Shown piece by piece: positions 10,263-21,618 of a DNA stretch of 64,000 nt (the stretch's first letter is position 1; every line of letters starts with the position of its first letter). The stretch is from assembly GCA_030762935.1 (NCBI GenBank), contig CM060887.1:10408501-10472500 (forward strand), read 5' to 3'. The notes under the pieces are model-generated. The model was not told where the DNA came from. It worked only from the letters and a program-made list of their open reading frames with translations, and did not search any database. A program made the position numbers and the translations under genes. The DNA comes from Hymenopus coronatus (taxonomy: Eukaryota; Arthropoda; Insecta; Mantodea; Hymenopodidae).

Positions 10263-10714
10263 ATTTAGGGTGCGTTCTTATTCATGACTGATCTGATTGA
10301 TTGATTGATTGAAAAGTTCGATTGTGTTATACACAGTGTTTCCATAAGGATTTACATTTATAGTCTTTACTACCTTTTATATATTATCGCGGACATTGCT
10401 CTTGTTCTCATCCTAGAAATATGTGTGACAAGGTGATTTGAAAATATCTTACAGCCATGATAAGTAAGTTGTGGTTATGCTAGCATAAATAATAAAGCTT
10501 TTAGGTTTAGTGAAGTACGGGACCAAATGTAGAACGGAACAGATGAGGCAACTAGTCAGAGAAGTGTGATAGAAAATGCATGGAAAGAAGGCATTATTTT
10601 AGAGGAAGCAGTGGAACATGTGACGCAAGTAAATATAGCAAAAGTGTACCGAAACAGCAAGTGTCAGCAGGAATGTCAATCACAAGGTAATTTCTCAACA
10701 ATTATAGTTTTCGG
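10263..10714. other. Unique stretch
   Basis: Short GATT repeats (10290-10313) followed by AT-rich unique sequence. A 60-codon frame at 10566-10748 shows no recognisable features. Confidence 0.35.
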
Positions 10715-11512
10715 TCACGTATCATATGACCAAAATTCCCAATACTAAGACCATGATCTGGATTTTTTGGTTTGGTTCTTCAAGTGGAAGCTAATAGAGA
10801 TATTAAAGGACTAAAACAAACAAGAGGTTTTACAGCACACCCGATTCAGTTCTGTGAAAATTGGACCACATTTCTAGTCACGTGGCATAAGGTGTGACCA
10901 TATTTCGGAATACTAAGACCATGATCTGGAATTTTGGTTTGATTCTTCAAGTAGAAGCCAATTCAGGCATTAAAACAAACGCAGGTTTTAAGCCACACCC
11001 GATTCAGTCCTCTGAGAACGTTTCTAGTCACATGGCACAAGGTGTGACCATATTTCCCAATGCTAAGACGATGTCTGGAATTTTGGTTTGGTCATTCAAG
11101 TGGAAGGTAATTCAGATATTAAGGGATTACAACAAACACAGGTTTTGCGGCACACCCGATTGAGAATTGGAGCACGTTTCTAGTCACGTGGCACAAGGTG
11201 TGACCATATTTCCCAATACTAAGACCATGTCTGGATTTTGGTTTGGTCATTCAAGTGGAAGCTAATTAAGATATTAAGGGACTAAAACAAACAGGTTTTA
11301 CGGCACACCCGATTGAGAATCGGCGCACATTTCTAGTCACGTGGCACAAGGTGTGACCATATTTCCCAATACTAAGACCATGTCTGGATTTTGGTTTGGT
11401 CATACAAGTGGAAGACAATCCAGATATTAAGAGACTAAAACAAACACAGGTTTTACGGCACAACCGATAGAGAATCGGCGCACATTTCTAGTCACGTGGC
11501 ACAAGGTGTGAC
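10715..11512 (+). repeat. Tandem array, five units of ~150-168 bp
   Basis: The block 'CTAAGACCATG' recurs at about 10745, 10913, 11063, 11219 and 11372 (spacing 168, 150, 156, 153). Each unit also holds GTCACGTGGCACAAGGTGTGA, 'TTTGGTTTGGTC.TTCAAGTGGAAG', 'GACTAAAACAAAC' and 'GGCACACCCGATT' (segments of one unit). Units differ by small indels; the last two are most alike. Satellite-like; open frames through it are by-products. Confidence 0.93.
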
Positions 11513-12160
11513 CTTTTGCCAGAGCATGTAGCAGCAACATCTTCCAACTGCTAATTCATACGATTACACGTAACCTCAGCATACTGGAAGCGAGGTCGTG
11601 ACTGTGCACCACGTACTGTATACATATATAAGCACGTAATGAACTGGGCAAGTAATCCATGAGCATGCGACTTCTCATTCGACAAAGAGGACCAACCCGT
11701 CCGAGAACAAAGCACTAGTTAGCGCGGAGAAAACGGGGCAGGAGCCCTGTTTAAACTTGGGAGACGATACTGGGCGAAGGGCGTGTATTAATATAAATTA
11801 GGGACTAACGAACACATACATAGCCTCACAAGACGGAAACAGCAGCAGAGGCATAATATAATGAACCTCTGTGTGTAGGAGCAACAGTCCCTCTCCCGCC
11901 CCTCTTCCACGCGCCATTCGTCGCGCCGTCGTGGCCTTCTACCCACCAAATTTGCATCTCTATGACTCTGGCCTTCGCAAAGCCGCAGTTCCTGAAGAAG
12001 AATGTGCGTGAACTTTCTCTCTGCAGGGACGTGCGAGGGGCATTCAAAGCGATTAGGACGCCGTCTTTAATAAGGTGCTATCCTAGGGGCTAATTACGTG
12101 ACGCCAGAAATGCAACTGCTTTACTAATGTGATACTGTTTCTGCTAGAAACTCAAGTCGT
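11513..12160. other. Unique stretch, moderate GC
   Basis: Follows the array. No HR, SINE or credible ORF; a 73-codon minus-strand frame (11826-12047) has no recognisable motif. Confidence 0.35.
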
Positions 12161-12161
12161 A

Positions 12162-12215
12162 AAAATCTGATGTGGAATACTCACGTGACTTTCTCTACCT
12201 ATTCTGCAGGAAGCT
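12162..12215 (+). repeat. HR repeat, 5'-end scrap
   Basis: Only the TC end: TCTGATGTGGAATACTCACG then GACTTTCTCTACC, after an A run. Truncated within ~50 bases. Confidence 0.75.
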
Positions 12216-12288
12216 AACTTTACAAATGAACATTTACAGAAACCTATTTATGATATATTTCCTTGTGAGAAAAATGCGAACAGACACT

Positions 12289-12511
12289 GCCTCCGTGGTA
12301 GAGTGGTCAGCGAGCTGACTTCTCATCCGGAGGTCGTGAGTTCATTACCGGTTAGGAGAGAAACATTTTTCTTTAACCGGAATTATTCCTTATCCCCCAA
12401 AGAGTCTGGAAGCAGAAATATGACAATGTATGTGCGTGTAATGACGCAAAGTGATTATTTGCCAACTGACAACCTAACGTTAATATATAATATAGTTAAA
12501 AAAAAAAAAAA
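12289..12511 (+). mobile_element. tRNA-derived SINE S1, full length
   Basis: Head GCCTCCGTGGTAGAGTGGTC supplies a pol III A box, and GGTCGTGAGTTCATTACC (12332-12349) a B box, spaced as in tRNA. The body has 'CCTTATCCCCCAAAGAGTCTGG' (two adjoining blocks) and ends in an A tail (12498-12511). Non-autonomous, needs LINE enzymes. Other copies: 35483-35705 and the 3' end at 43689-43760. Confidence 0.85.
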
Positions 12512-12551
12512 ACTCCAATACGACCAAAGCAGATAAAGGGGCTATACAAAT

Positions 12552-13390
12552 AAAAATCTGATGTGTTCCAATCACATGACTTTCTCTACCTCTCTGCAAC
12601 AAATTATTGTTAAAAAACTTATGCTTCTATTTAATTCATGCTATCGAGAAAAAAATTAACAGAAACAGTCTAATTACTTGTTTCGTTGTAAATAGAAGCG
12701 AATTTTGGGAGTACCATAGGTTAAAGTGATAGTCAAAAGCTGGTTGCTATGTGACTGAAGTTTCTTTGTTTCTATGGACAGGAGTTGACAAATTCTTGTA
12801 TGAGAAAACTGAAGTTATTCAAAGCTGAGACCAAAAACAAGGAATATCTCAAAAACGACCAACTCCACGAAAAAAATGTATACGACATAAATTGTGTGTT
12901 TTAATGTGCTTTACATTTTTTTGTTAAGCAGTTATGCAAAATTCTATAAAATTCACCCAGAATAAAGTAGTCTTCAGAGGCTATTCCCGGAAAACAAAAA
13001 ATAGACATTTTATTTGTCAGGTAAATATCTTTAATATACGATATTTTAATCAAAATCGTAAGCCATTTTTAGAAAATCAAAATTTTCAAAAAAAGGTCCA
13101 TGTAAAGGGTAGTTTGGGGTGGGGAGATTTTTCTCAAAATCTTCGTGTCGCATCCCTGCAAGATACTAAACTTAAATACCAAGTTTGGTATTTTACCTAC
13201 TTTTCGTTTTTGAGTTATCGTGTTCACGGACACACACACACACACGGACCTTTTTCTGAAAATAATTTTTTTTGGATACAGGGGACCCTAAAATATATAT
13301 TTCCGGTGAAATCTCGGTATCGAAATATTTGGTGGAGTGCAATACCTTCTCTATACACTAAGTACTTAGTACGTGTAGAGAAAGTAAAAA
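12552..13390 (+). repeat. HR repeat, full length, first of tandem pair
   Basis: TCTGATGTGTTCCAATCACATG start; CA tract at 13230-13245; palindrome CACTAAGTACTTAGTACGTG and AGAGAAAGTAA end, with TCTGATG of the next copy after six A. Note the palindrome centre changed to AAGTACTT, still self-complementary. Confidence 0.94.
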
Positions 13391-14250
13391 ATCTGATGTG
13401 TTCCATTCACATAGCTTTCTCTATATCTCTGCAATTAATTATTTTTAAAAAGCTTATGCTTCTATTTACTTCCGTCTAATCGAGAAAAAATTAGCACAGT
13501 CTTATTTCTTGCTTCCTTGTAAGTAGAAGCGAAATAAGGAAGTACCATATAATTAGTGGTAGTCAAAAGCTGGTTGCTATCCACTGAAGTTCCTTTGTAT
13601 GGACACGAGTTCAAAAAGTCCTGTATGAGAAAAATATAAGTTTTTATAGCTTAAACCAAAAACAAGGAATAACTCAAAAACAATCAACTCCACGAAAAAA
13701 ATGTATACAACATAAATTGTGTGTTTTAATGTGCTCTACATTTTTTGTTAAGTAAATTTTTGTCATTCTCTTACGGTTTAGCATTTATGCAAAATTCCGT
13801 AAAACTCACTCTGAATAAGGTAGCCTTCAGAGGCTATTCCCAGAAAATTCAAAATATACATTTTATTTTTCAGGTAAATATCTTTAATATACGATATTTT
13901 AATCAAAATCGTTTGAGCCATTTTTCAGAAAATCAAAATTTTCGAAAAAAGTTCCATGTAAAGAGTAGTTTGGGGTAGGAGTATTTTTTTCAAAATCTTC
14001 GTGTCTCATCCCTGGAAGATAGTAAACTTAAATACCAAGTTTGGTATTTTAGCGACTTTTCGTTTTTGAGTTATCATGTTCACAGACACACGGACACCCT
14101 CGGACACAAGGACCTTTTTCTGAAAATAATTTTTTAGGATACACGGGACCCTAAAACATATATTTCCGGAGAAATATCGGTATCGAATTTTTTGGTGGAG
14201 TGCAATACCTTCTCTATACACTTTGCACATACGTGTAGAGAAAGTCAAAA
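13391..14250 (+). repeat. HR repeat, full length, second of tandem pair
   Basis: Head-to-tail with the previous copy. Its 3' palindrome is shortened (CACTTTGCACATACGTG). The CA tract has become a CACGGACAC-type run near 14085-14105. Confidence 0.93.
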
Positions 14251-14394
14251 TGAATCTTAACAAAATGGGAGCAGAGGAATACAGTAGATTAGGCGACAGT
14301 CAACTATTTTAATGACCAGTTGCTAAATGCTGGCTGTGAAATCTTTTTCTCTTCACTTGACTAGGAGAAATAAAAACCAATATTATTTACATTA

Positions 14395-15118
14395 CATTTG
14401 AGAATAGTATAAGCTTTTTAAAATTGAAACCAATAACACAACATATCTCCGAAACGAGTAACTTCAGAGAGAGAGAGAGGGGGGAGGGAGAGAGGACAGT
14501 GAGAGAGAGGGAGAGAGGGAAAGAGAAGGAGAGAGAGAAGGAGAGAGAGGGATAGAGAAGGTGAGAGAGGGAGAGAGAGATGGAAAGAGAGAGAGGAGAC
14601 AGAGAGAGGGAGAGAGAGCGGGAGAGAGAGAAGGAGAGAGAAGGAGAGAAAGAGACAGAGGGATAGAGAGAAGGAAAGAGAGAGAGAGAAGTAGAGAGAA
14701 GGAGAGAAAGAGATGGAGAGAGAGAGGAGGAGAGAGAGGAGGAGAGAAGTAGAGAAGGAGAGAAAGAGAGAAGGAGACAGAGGGAGAGAGAGAGAAGGAA
14801 AGAGAAGAATAGAGAGGGACAGAGAAGAATAGAGAGAGAGAAGGAAAGAGAGATAAGAATAGAGAGGGAGGGAGAGGAGGAGAGAGAGGAGGAGAGAGAG
14901 GAGGAGAGAGAGGAGGAGAGAGAGAAGGGAGAGGAGGAGAGAGAGGGAGAGAGAGAAGGGGGAGAGAGAAGGAGACAGGAAAGAGAGAGGGAGAGAGAAA
15001 GAGAAGGAGAGAGAGAATGAGAGACCAATCTGATATACATTGTGTCGTTTTACGTCACCTTATTTTTATGTAGAACGATTTTTGTCTATTTCTTACGTTT
15101 TCCAGTTATGCAAAAACC
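14395..15118 (+). repeat. HR fragment split by a purine tract
   Basis: HR order resumes on both sides of the GA tract: 'AGTATAAGCTTTTTAAAATTG' region up to 'GAGTAACTTC' before it, and 'GATATACATTGTGTCGTTTTA' region through 'CCAGTTATGCAAAA' after it. So the GA run replaces or expands the short segment normally reading CACGAAAAAAATG. Confidence 0.8.
14466..15024 (+). repeat. (GA)n-rich microsatellite, ~560 bp
   Basis: Almost pure purine on the + strand: GAGAGA and GGAGAGAGA runs with interspersed AAGGAGA, AGATGG and AGACAG variants, with irregular higher-order repetition. The long Ser/Leu open frame opposite is an artefact of composition. Confidence 0.97.
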
Positions 15119-15230
15119 ATATGTTCAAAAGGTAGCAGAGCAACCGTCTAGAGATCTGGAAATCCATGGTTCAAATCCCGGCTATGGCATTGAATTTTTC
15201 AGTCTGACTCTACCTGTCTAATAACAGGAA
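15119..15230 (+). repeat. tRNA-like SINE fragment
   Basis: GGTAGCAGAGCAACCGTCTAG could be an A-box region and GGTTCAAATCCC is a canonical B box, ~35 bases apart. No complete tRNA fold or tail seen, so a SINE remnant is likelier than a tRNA gene. Confidence 0.5.
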
Positions 15231-15668
15231 TATCTCAAGAGAGGTCAACTCCACGAAAAAGAAATGTAACATCAATTGTGTGTTTTAACAAGCTCTATTT
15301 TTTGTGAAGTGAGTTTTTGTCTATGTCTTACTGTCTACTAGTTAAGTCAAATCGCACAAAAGTAATCCAGAATAAACGTCTTCAGAGTCTATTCCACAAA
15401 ATTGAAGATATATATTTTATTTGCCATGTAAACAATTTAGATATACGATATTTTCATCAAAATCGTTAGAGCCATTGAGAAAATTAAAAGTTTCAAAACA
15501 TTTTCCATTTAAAGAGTAGTTGGGGGTGGGGGATTTCCCTGAAAATTTTCGTGTCGCATCTTTGGAAGATACACAACCTAAATATCAAGTTTGGTATTTT
15601 ACGACCTTTTCGTTTTTGAGCTATGCTGCCCACAGTCATACATACGGAAATATTTCTAAAAATTCTTT
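15231..15668 (+). repeat. HR repeat, middle to near 3' end
   Basis: Starts at AATATCTCAAGAGAGGTC and ends at the 'CTAAAAATTC' block without its hairpin, abutting the hairpin end of the next, inverted copy. Confidence 0.85.
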
Positions 15669-16508
15669 TTACTTTCTCTACGGATATTATGTACATGGTG
15701 AATAGAGAAGGTATTGAATTGGACCCAAAAATTCGATACCGAGATTTCACTGCAAATACATGTTTTATGACCTTCTGAATCCAAAAAAAGGAATTTCTAG
15801 AAAAACGTCCGAGTTTGTGTGTGTCTGTGGACAGCATAGCTCAAAAACGAAAAGACCGTCACATGCCAAACTTGGTATTTAAGTTTGGTATCTTCCAAGG
15901 ACGCAACACGAAGATTTTCAAGAAAATCCTCCCATCTCCTACTACCTTTGCATGGAAAAATTTTTAGAAAATGTTGATTTTCTCAAAAATTGCTATAAAG
16001 ATTTTGCTCAAAATAAAATATATTAAAGTTATTTACATGCAAAATAGAATGTATATCTTGAATTTTCTGGGAAAAGTCTCTGAAGACTTCTTTATTCTGG
16101 ATGATTTTTATTGAAATTTGCATAATTGGTAAATCGTAAGAAATAGACAAAAAACTTACCACAGAAAATATAGGTCACGATAAAACACACAATTTATGCA
16201 TATACATTTTTCGTGGTGTTGATCGTTTTTTTAGATATTCCTTGTTATTGCTTTCAGCTTTAAAAACTTAATATTTTTCTCATACATAGAAATAAAGGAA
16301 CTTCAGTCACATAGCAACCAGCTTTTGACTAGTACTTTAACCTATGGTACTCCCTTATTTCGCTTCTACTTACAAGGAAGCAAGTAATAAGACTGTTTCT
16401 GCTATTTTTTTCTCGTTTAGCATGAATTAAATAGAAGTATAAGCTTTTTAACAATAATTTGTTGCAGAGGTGTAGAGAAAGTCATATGAATGGAACACAT
16501 CAGATTTT
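15669..16508 (-). repeat. HR repeat, full length
   Basis: Starts TTTACTTTCTCTACGG with palindrome ATTATGTACATGGTG; GT tract short (15811-15825); ends GAATGGAACACATCAGA followed by six T. Confidence 0.93.
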
Positions 16509-16545
16509 TTGGAGTTTGGATTCAATACAATACTTTCTATATACG
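16509..16545 (+). repeat. HR 3'-end scrap split by the MITE
   Basis: 'TTTGGATTCAATACAATACTT' type block belongs just before the HR palindrome. The palindrome remainder, CATAGTGCGTGTAGAGAAAG, lies at 17281-17300, so the MITE landed in the hairpin. Confidence 0.75.
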
Positions 16546-17270
16546 CAGGGTGTTAATGAACTACACCGAAATAATTTGCGAGATTGTGCACGTGACTGAT
16601 ATAAGTAATTTGAGATCGGCGATGCATGGTCCCCGGAGAAACATAACGTTAAAGGTGTGGGTATCAGGTGCTGATAAGTCGATGTTAAAGCAAAGCAGGT
16701 TGAAAAATGGCTTAGAATGTCTTTAAAACTGCTGCCCGAGTATAGAAATATCGATTTTTAGCAGCTCGTTTAGCAGCGTTCTCAAGATTTAATGTCGGAA
16801 AAATCTGTAAAATCTCGAACTGATCACTTGACAGTGCGACACTGAGCATTCATTAACTACGTTCTTGAGTTATGTAGCCTACTCTGGAGGCGTTTTTTCA
16901 ACTGCTCAGGTGGCTTAATGCGTAACGCGGAAAGCTGCTATCCTAAGGGTCACGAGTTCGACTCCTGTTTTTTACTGTTATTTTTTTTTTCATTCCAGAT
17001 GAAGCGATACGTGAAGGAGACCCGAACTCGGAAACTATCTTTCACTTGAAGGCCAGTATCATAACCACTACGCTAGAGAGGTACTCTGTAATATGTCCCT
17101 TCGTTTTTCGTGTTATGCTCTCGAATGGTTGATAAATTAGCACTTCAGAAACTTATAGCCGTTACTTCGAAATTTCAATAAACAGGCCATAAGTCTCCTA
17201 TCTCAAATTACTTATTTAAGTAATCTACATATTCCGTGAAAATATTTCGGTATAGTTCATTAACACCCTG
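16546..17270. mobile_element. MITE (725 bp) with ~80-bp imperfect inverted repeats
   Basis: Left end CAGGGTGTTAATGAACTA matches the complement of the right end (TAGTTCATTAACACCCTG, 17253-17270) exactly over 18 bases, then imperfectly to 'AAGTAATTTGAGAT' on both arms. Likely target duplication TATA/TATAC. Internally two tRNA-like stretches face each other: 16909-16968 on + (GGCTTAATGCGTAACG ... GAGTTCGACTCC) and 17085-17020 on - (GCGTAGTGGTTATGATACTGG ... GAGTTCGGGTCTCC). No transposase; superfamily not assigned. Confidence 0.85.
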
Positions 17271-17300
17271 TATACATACACATAGTGCGTGTAGAGAAAG

Positions 17301-18003
17301 TAATAACAATAATAATCATAATAGTAACAACAATACGTGATTTATCATTCCTGTAAGTTCTCAACATAAAACAAACACTAACAAACACTTCACTTCTTAC
17401 GGGATAAGACAACTGTATAGAAATGCCGTAGAAGCCTACAAATTCACAAAACAGTTGTTGCGTGCCTTTAGCTGTTTCAGTTGGATGCCGACGGGGGTTT
17501 CATTGCACGGGTTTTAGAAAAGCGTCGTTGTCGACGCGAGTGTATTCCCCACAGGATCGAATATCTGTCCTTATCATCAGGATTGAGTGTTCATAGTGAA
17601 AAAAAGGGAAAATCCTCTAGTGTATCCCGCACAAGGCGCGGAGTGTCTGCCACATTCCCTCAGGAGTCGCAGTGGGGTGTATCCCAGGATTGTATACGTT
17701 TCCCCACACAAACGTCACCCTCTGCCACTTCCCACAGATTATCTCCTAGCTCTCACCTATCGCCCACTTCCATTGCCATACAATCTCCTTGTAGACGCCA
17801 TAAAAACACAATAAGAATCTAACACAGATGTAATTTGAGTTAGAACATTCGCATGCTATTTCTACAAATCGAACTGTGTTGAGGAAAAGAAAAATTTTAC
17901 TTACTTAGCGGTTCGGTACTCGTATTGTAAACGTACACAAATTCTACTATTATTTGTTTCTAACATGCAAATATCACAGCAATAAAGCAACGCTGCAAAC
18001 TAG
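17301..18003. other. Unique stretch with an unrecognised ORF
   Basis: Contains a 113-codon frame at 17481-17822 (starts MDADGGFIARV, rich in Arg then Ser/Pro/Thr) in a GC-richer patch. I do not recognise it; a second overlapping frame is equally open, which argues against real coding. Could be a decayed retroelement piece. Confidence 0.3.
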
Positions 18004-18005
18004 CT

Positions 18006-18123
18006 TTTTACTTTCTCTACACATACTATGTACATAGTGTATAGAGAAGATATTTTAATGCACCCAAAAATTCGATACCTACCCAAATTTCACCGGAAAT
18101 ATATCCTTTGGGTTCCCCTGAAT
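18006..18123 (-). repeat. HR 3'-end fragment
   Basis: TTTACTTTCTCTACACATAC with palindrome CTATGTACATAGTGTATAG, ends after 'GGGTTCCCCTGAAT' in a pure A run (18124-18148). Confidence 0.88.
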
Positions 18124-18150
18124 AAAAAAAAAAAAAAAAAAAAAAAAACA

Positions 18151-18932
18151 ACTGATATGTTCCATTCACATGACTCTCTACACCTCTACAACAAATTATT
18201 GTTAAAAAGCTTATGCTTCTATTTACTTCATGCTTCGAGAAACAATTAGCAGAAATAGTCTTATTTCTTGCTTCTTTGTAAGTAGAAGCGAAATGAGGGA
18301 GTTCCATAGGTTAAAATGATAGCCAAAACCTGGTTGCTATGTAACTGAAGTTCCTATGTTTGTATGGACAGGAGTTAACAAATTCCTGTATGAGAAAAGT
18401 ATAAGTTTTTCAAAGCTAAAACGAAAAACCAGGAATATTTTAAAATTGATCAACTCCACGAAAAAAAGGTATATGATATAAATTGTGTGTTTTATCGTGA
18501 GCTACATTTTCTATGTAGTAAGATTTTGTCCATCTCTTACGGTTTAGCAGTTATGCACAATTCCGTAAAATTCATCCACAATAGAGTAGCCTTCAGGGGC
18601 TATTCCCAGCAAATTCAAGATATGCATTTTATTTCTCAGGTAAATATCTTTAATGTATGATATTTTAATCAAAATCGTTAGAGCAATTTTTTTCTTGAAA
18701 ATCGTGTCGCATCCTTGGAAGATAGCAAACTTAAATACCAAGTTGGGCTTTCGTTTTTGAGCTATGCTGTCCACAGACACACACATACACGGACATTTTT
18801 CTAAAAATGCTTTATTTTGGATTCAGGGAGTCTCAAAACATGTATTTCCGGTGAAATCTCGGTATCGAATTTTTGGGTACAATGCAATACCTTCTCTATA
18901 CACTATGTACATAGTTCGTATAGAGAAAGTAA
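18151..18932 (+). repeat. HR repeat, near full length
   Basis: CTGATATGTTCCATTCACATG after the A run; ends CTATGTACATAGTTCG and AGAGAAAGTAA. With the fragment before it this gives a unit bounded by hairpins on both sides (18006-18932). Confidence 0.92.
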
Positions 18933-19652
18933 AAAAGTATTTTTGGAAAAAGGTCCGTGTGTGTCTGTCAGTCTATCTGTGTGTGTCTGTGTGTGTGTCT
19001 ACAGACACCATAACTCAAAAACTTCGTATTTATGTTTGGTATCTTGCAAGGATGCGATACGAAGATTATCAAGAAAATCCCCCCTCCCCCAACTACCCTT
19101 TACATGAATATTTTTTCGAAAATTTAGATTTTCTCAAAAATGAATAAAATATCGTATATTAAAGATATTTTCCTGACAACTAAAATTTATATCTTGAATT
19201 TTCTGGGAATAGCCTCTGAAGACTACTACTATTCTGGATGAATTTTACGGAATTTTGCATAACTTTTAAACCGTAAGAGATACAAACATACTACACAAAA
19301 ATGTAGAGCACTTTAAAACATAGATCTATGTCAACACATTTTTGTTGTAGAGTTAACCATTTGCGAGATATTCACTGTTATTGGTTCCAATTTTAAAATA
19401 TTTATACTTTTCTCAGAGAGGTAGTGTCCATTTTTTTCCCCCTGTTTTGACCAAGCATGAAAGCGAATTTCAATAACAAATGCATACAATAGCTTTTAAA
19501 ACATTTCAATATCGCTTTAGCATAGTGAATTCCTTTAGTTCCATTCATACTTAAAACTGGCTTAACCTAGCATAATGTGGCAAGAAGAAGAATGATCCTT
19601 TGTAACATAGAACAATTACAGAAAGTCATTTGAGCGCAGCACATCAGTTTTT
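18933..19652 (-). repeat. HR repeat lacking its hairpin; A/B hybrid
   Basis: Begins 'GGAAAAAGGTCCGTGTGTGTC' region right after the previous copy's 3' end, so the palindrome may be shared or deleted. First part variant A, last part B-like ('TTTTAAAACATTTCAATATCG', GCGCAGCACATCAG). Confidence 0.85.
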
Positions 19653-20376
19653 TTTTTCTCCTAGACACACAATGACAACGGAATTTCAAATAAATCACAG
19701 AGTGACTCGCTCTTAAAATATCAGATTATTACTTTAGCCAATTAGCTATACGGTTTTATAATGTTTATGTAGATTAATACGAAGAAAATTATCTGGATTA
19801 AAGGAATAGTTTGTTGATGAGTGGGAAGAGGAAGTCATGTAAATATAAACCTTAAGAAGTTTAAGAACATTCGTGTGGTGTAAATGGTAAAGCAGATATT
19901 TCAAGACGTGATGAAGCAGTGAGGTAAGTGGATTGCTTAACCCAAGTGCCTGTTCTGGCCAGAGAAGCAAGTGTTAACATGAAATCTACTGCGCACAATT
20001 CGATTTCGTTATTACGTTTGTCAATTTTATCTCGGTCGCTCTTCCGTTGCTGACAATTCCTCCGCGATTTTAAACTGAATTTTCTTCTTTATTTCCGCAT
20101 GTTCGTAAACAGGATTTGTAAGCTCCACACAATACAAGTGGAGGGGAAAACCGATTAGCTGCAAGGGACGGTTAGTCGACAAGGCAGTTTCTTCCCTCTG
20201 CGTCTATCTTAGGGAAGAACGTTACATTCAAAATAAGGATATAACATTCTGATCTGCTCAGGGCAATATGTCTTTATAAACCTTGAGTTAGAAATACAAA
20301 CCTTCTAAACAAATGTCCTTCAAGCTAGGACAAACTGTCCACTTTACGGAAGACCATTGGCGACATTTTTCCGTTT
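19653..20376. other. Unique stretch
   Basis: AT-rich, no recognised element. Minus-strand frame at 19746-19970 has no motif. 20020-20240 is somewhat GC-richer without a gene signal. Confidence 0.35.
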
Positions 20377-20470
20377 TACTTTCTCTACACATAATATTTA
20401 CATAGTAGATAGAGAATGTATTGTATCCCATCCAAAATTCGATGACCAGATTTCACTTTTTAGAGAATAC
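20377..20470 (-). repeat. HR 3'-end fragment
   Basis: TTTACTTTCTCTACACATAA, degraded palindrome ATTTACATAGTAG, GATTTCAC, then truncation. Confidence 0.8.
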
Positions 20471-20486
20471 TTGAATATATGTAATT

Positions 20487-21352
20487 CTGATGTGTTACAC
20501 TCACACGAATTTCTCTAGCTACTGTACAAACTTCTTACAAAAGACAATTCTCCTTGCTAATCGAGATAGACATTACCAGAATTTTATTACTTAAGTTCCT
20601 TATAAGTAAAATGGATCTAAGGGAATGCAGTATGCTTAAGTGATAATGTTTTAAAAGGTAGCCGTTATGCGATTGTCATTGCAAGTCCTTTCTTTACTTG
20701 CCCAGGAGTAGAACAAAAGTACACCGGACACTCCCGTTTGGGAAAAGTGTAAGTACTTCACAACTGAAGCTAATAACAAGGAATACCTCGAAAACGGTAA
20801 GCTCCACGAAGAAAATGTATAAGACATAACTTGTGTATTTTAACAAGATCTACATTTTGTGTATAGTAAGTTTTTGTCTATCTCTTAGGGTTTACTAGTT
20901 ATGCCAAATAAAGCAAAATTCGTACAGAATAAACAGGTCTTTAGAAGATATTCCCAGAAAATTCAAGATATGCCTTTTAATTGTGATATAAAGGCTTTAA
21001 TATGCGGTATTTTAATCAAAATCGTTACAGCCATTTTTAACAAAAACATAACTTTTGAAAATGTTTCCATGTAAAGGGTAGTTAGGGATGGGAGGAATTT
21101 TCTTGAAAATCTTCGGAAGAGATCAAACTTAAATATCAAGTTTGTTATTTAATGGTGTTTTCGATTTTGACCTATGCCATCAACAGATATATACACACAC
21201 ACACGCGCGCGCGGACATTTTTCTAAAAATGTTTTTTTTAGGACTCCGGGGGATCCCAAAACATATATTTCCGGTGAAATCTGGATATTGAATTTTTGGG
21301 TAAAATACAATAGGTACCTCCCCTATGCACTATGTACAATGTACATACGGGG
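20487..21352 (+). repeat. HR repeat, variant B, full length
   Basis: TCTGATGTGTTACACTCACACG start. Palindrome of the GGGGCT type: CACTATGTACAATGTACATACGGGGCT. The expected AGAGAAAGTAA tail is missing here and appears in degraded form after the fold-back insertion (21618). Confidence 0.9.
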
Positions 21353-21378
21353 CTTTCACAGCGGTGTCCATAGTTTTT

Positions 21379-21618
21379 TAATTTAAAATGTCCGGGCTGT
21401 CTTGCCGTGGTCTGTAGGTTAACATATGTTTGTTTAAAATATTTCTTCCTAACGTTTCATCCCTGTCTATGAGGGACATCTTCAGAGGCACGCCGCTAAC
21501 AGGGAAAGAATTATAACAGTGCGAGATAGAGCAGACAGGGACGAACCATTAGGAAGAAATATTTGAAACAAACGTATTTTAACCTAAAGACCACAGCCCG
21601 GAAATTTAAAATTTTAAA
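21379..21618. mobile_element. Fold-back element, ~85-bp arms
   Basis: Left arm (TCCGGGCTGT..TGGTCTGTAGGTTAACAT..TTTCTTCCTAA) is mirrored by the right arm read in complement (TCCGGGCTGTGGTCTTTAGG..TTTCTTCCTAA) around a ~70-bp loop holding CATCTTCAGAGGCACG. No coding. It separates the HR 3' palindrome at 21352 from the unit at 21619. Confidence 0.75.

Noticed and set aside
10715..11512. CRISPR-like regular repetition
   Set aside because: Units of ~150 bp are homologous throughout with no short repeat/unique spacer alternation; a tandem satellite.
12934..13479. 181-codon open frame (and many 60-140 codon relatives across the window)
   Set aside because: It runs through HR sequence and its 3' end into the next copy; the same peptides recur in every HR copy with frameshifts, so the frame is a by-product of the repeat.
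14387..15040. 217-codon Ser/Leu-rich minus-strand frame
   Set aside because: Pure translation of the GA microsatellite.
16909..16968. tRNA gene
   Set aside because: A- and B-box-like motifs are present but I could not build a full cloverleaf with acceptor stem; it lies inside a MITE.
17481..17822. 113-codon frame as a real gene
   Set aside because: A second frame is open over the same bases, no recognisable domain, low-complexity Ser/Thr/Pro tail; kept only as an unrecognised ORF.
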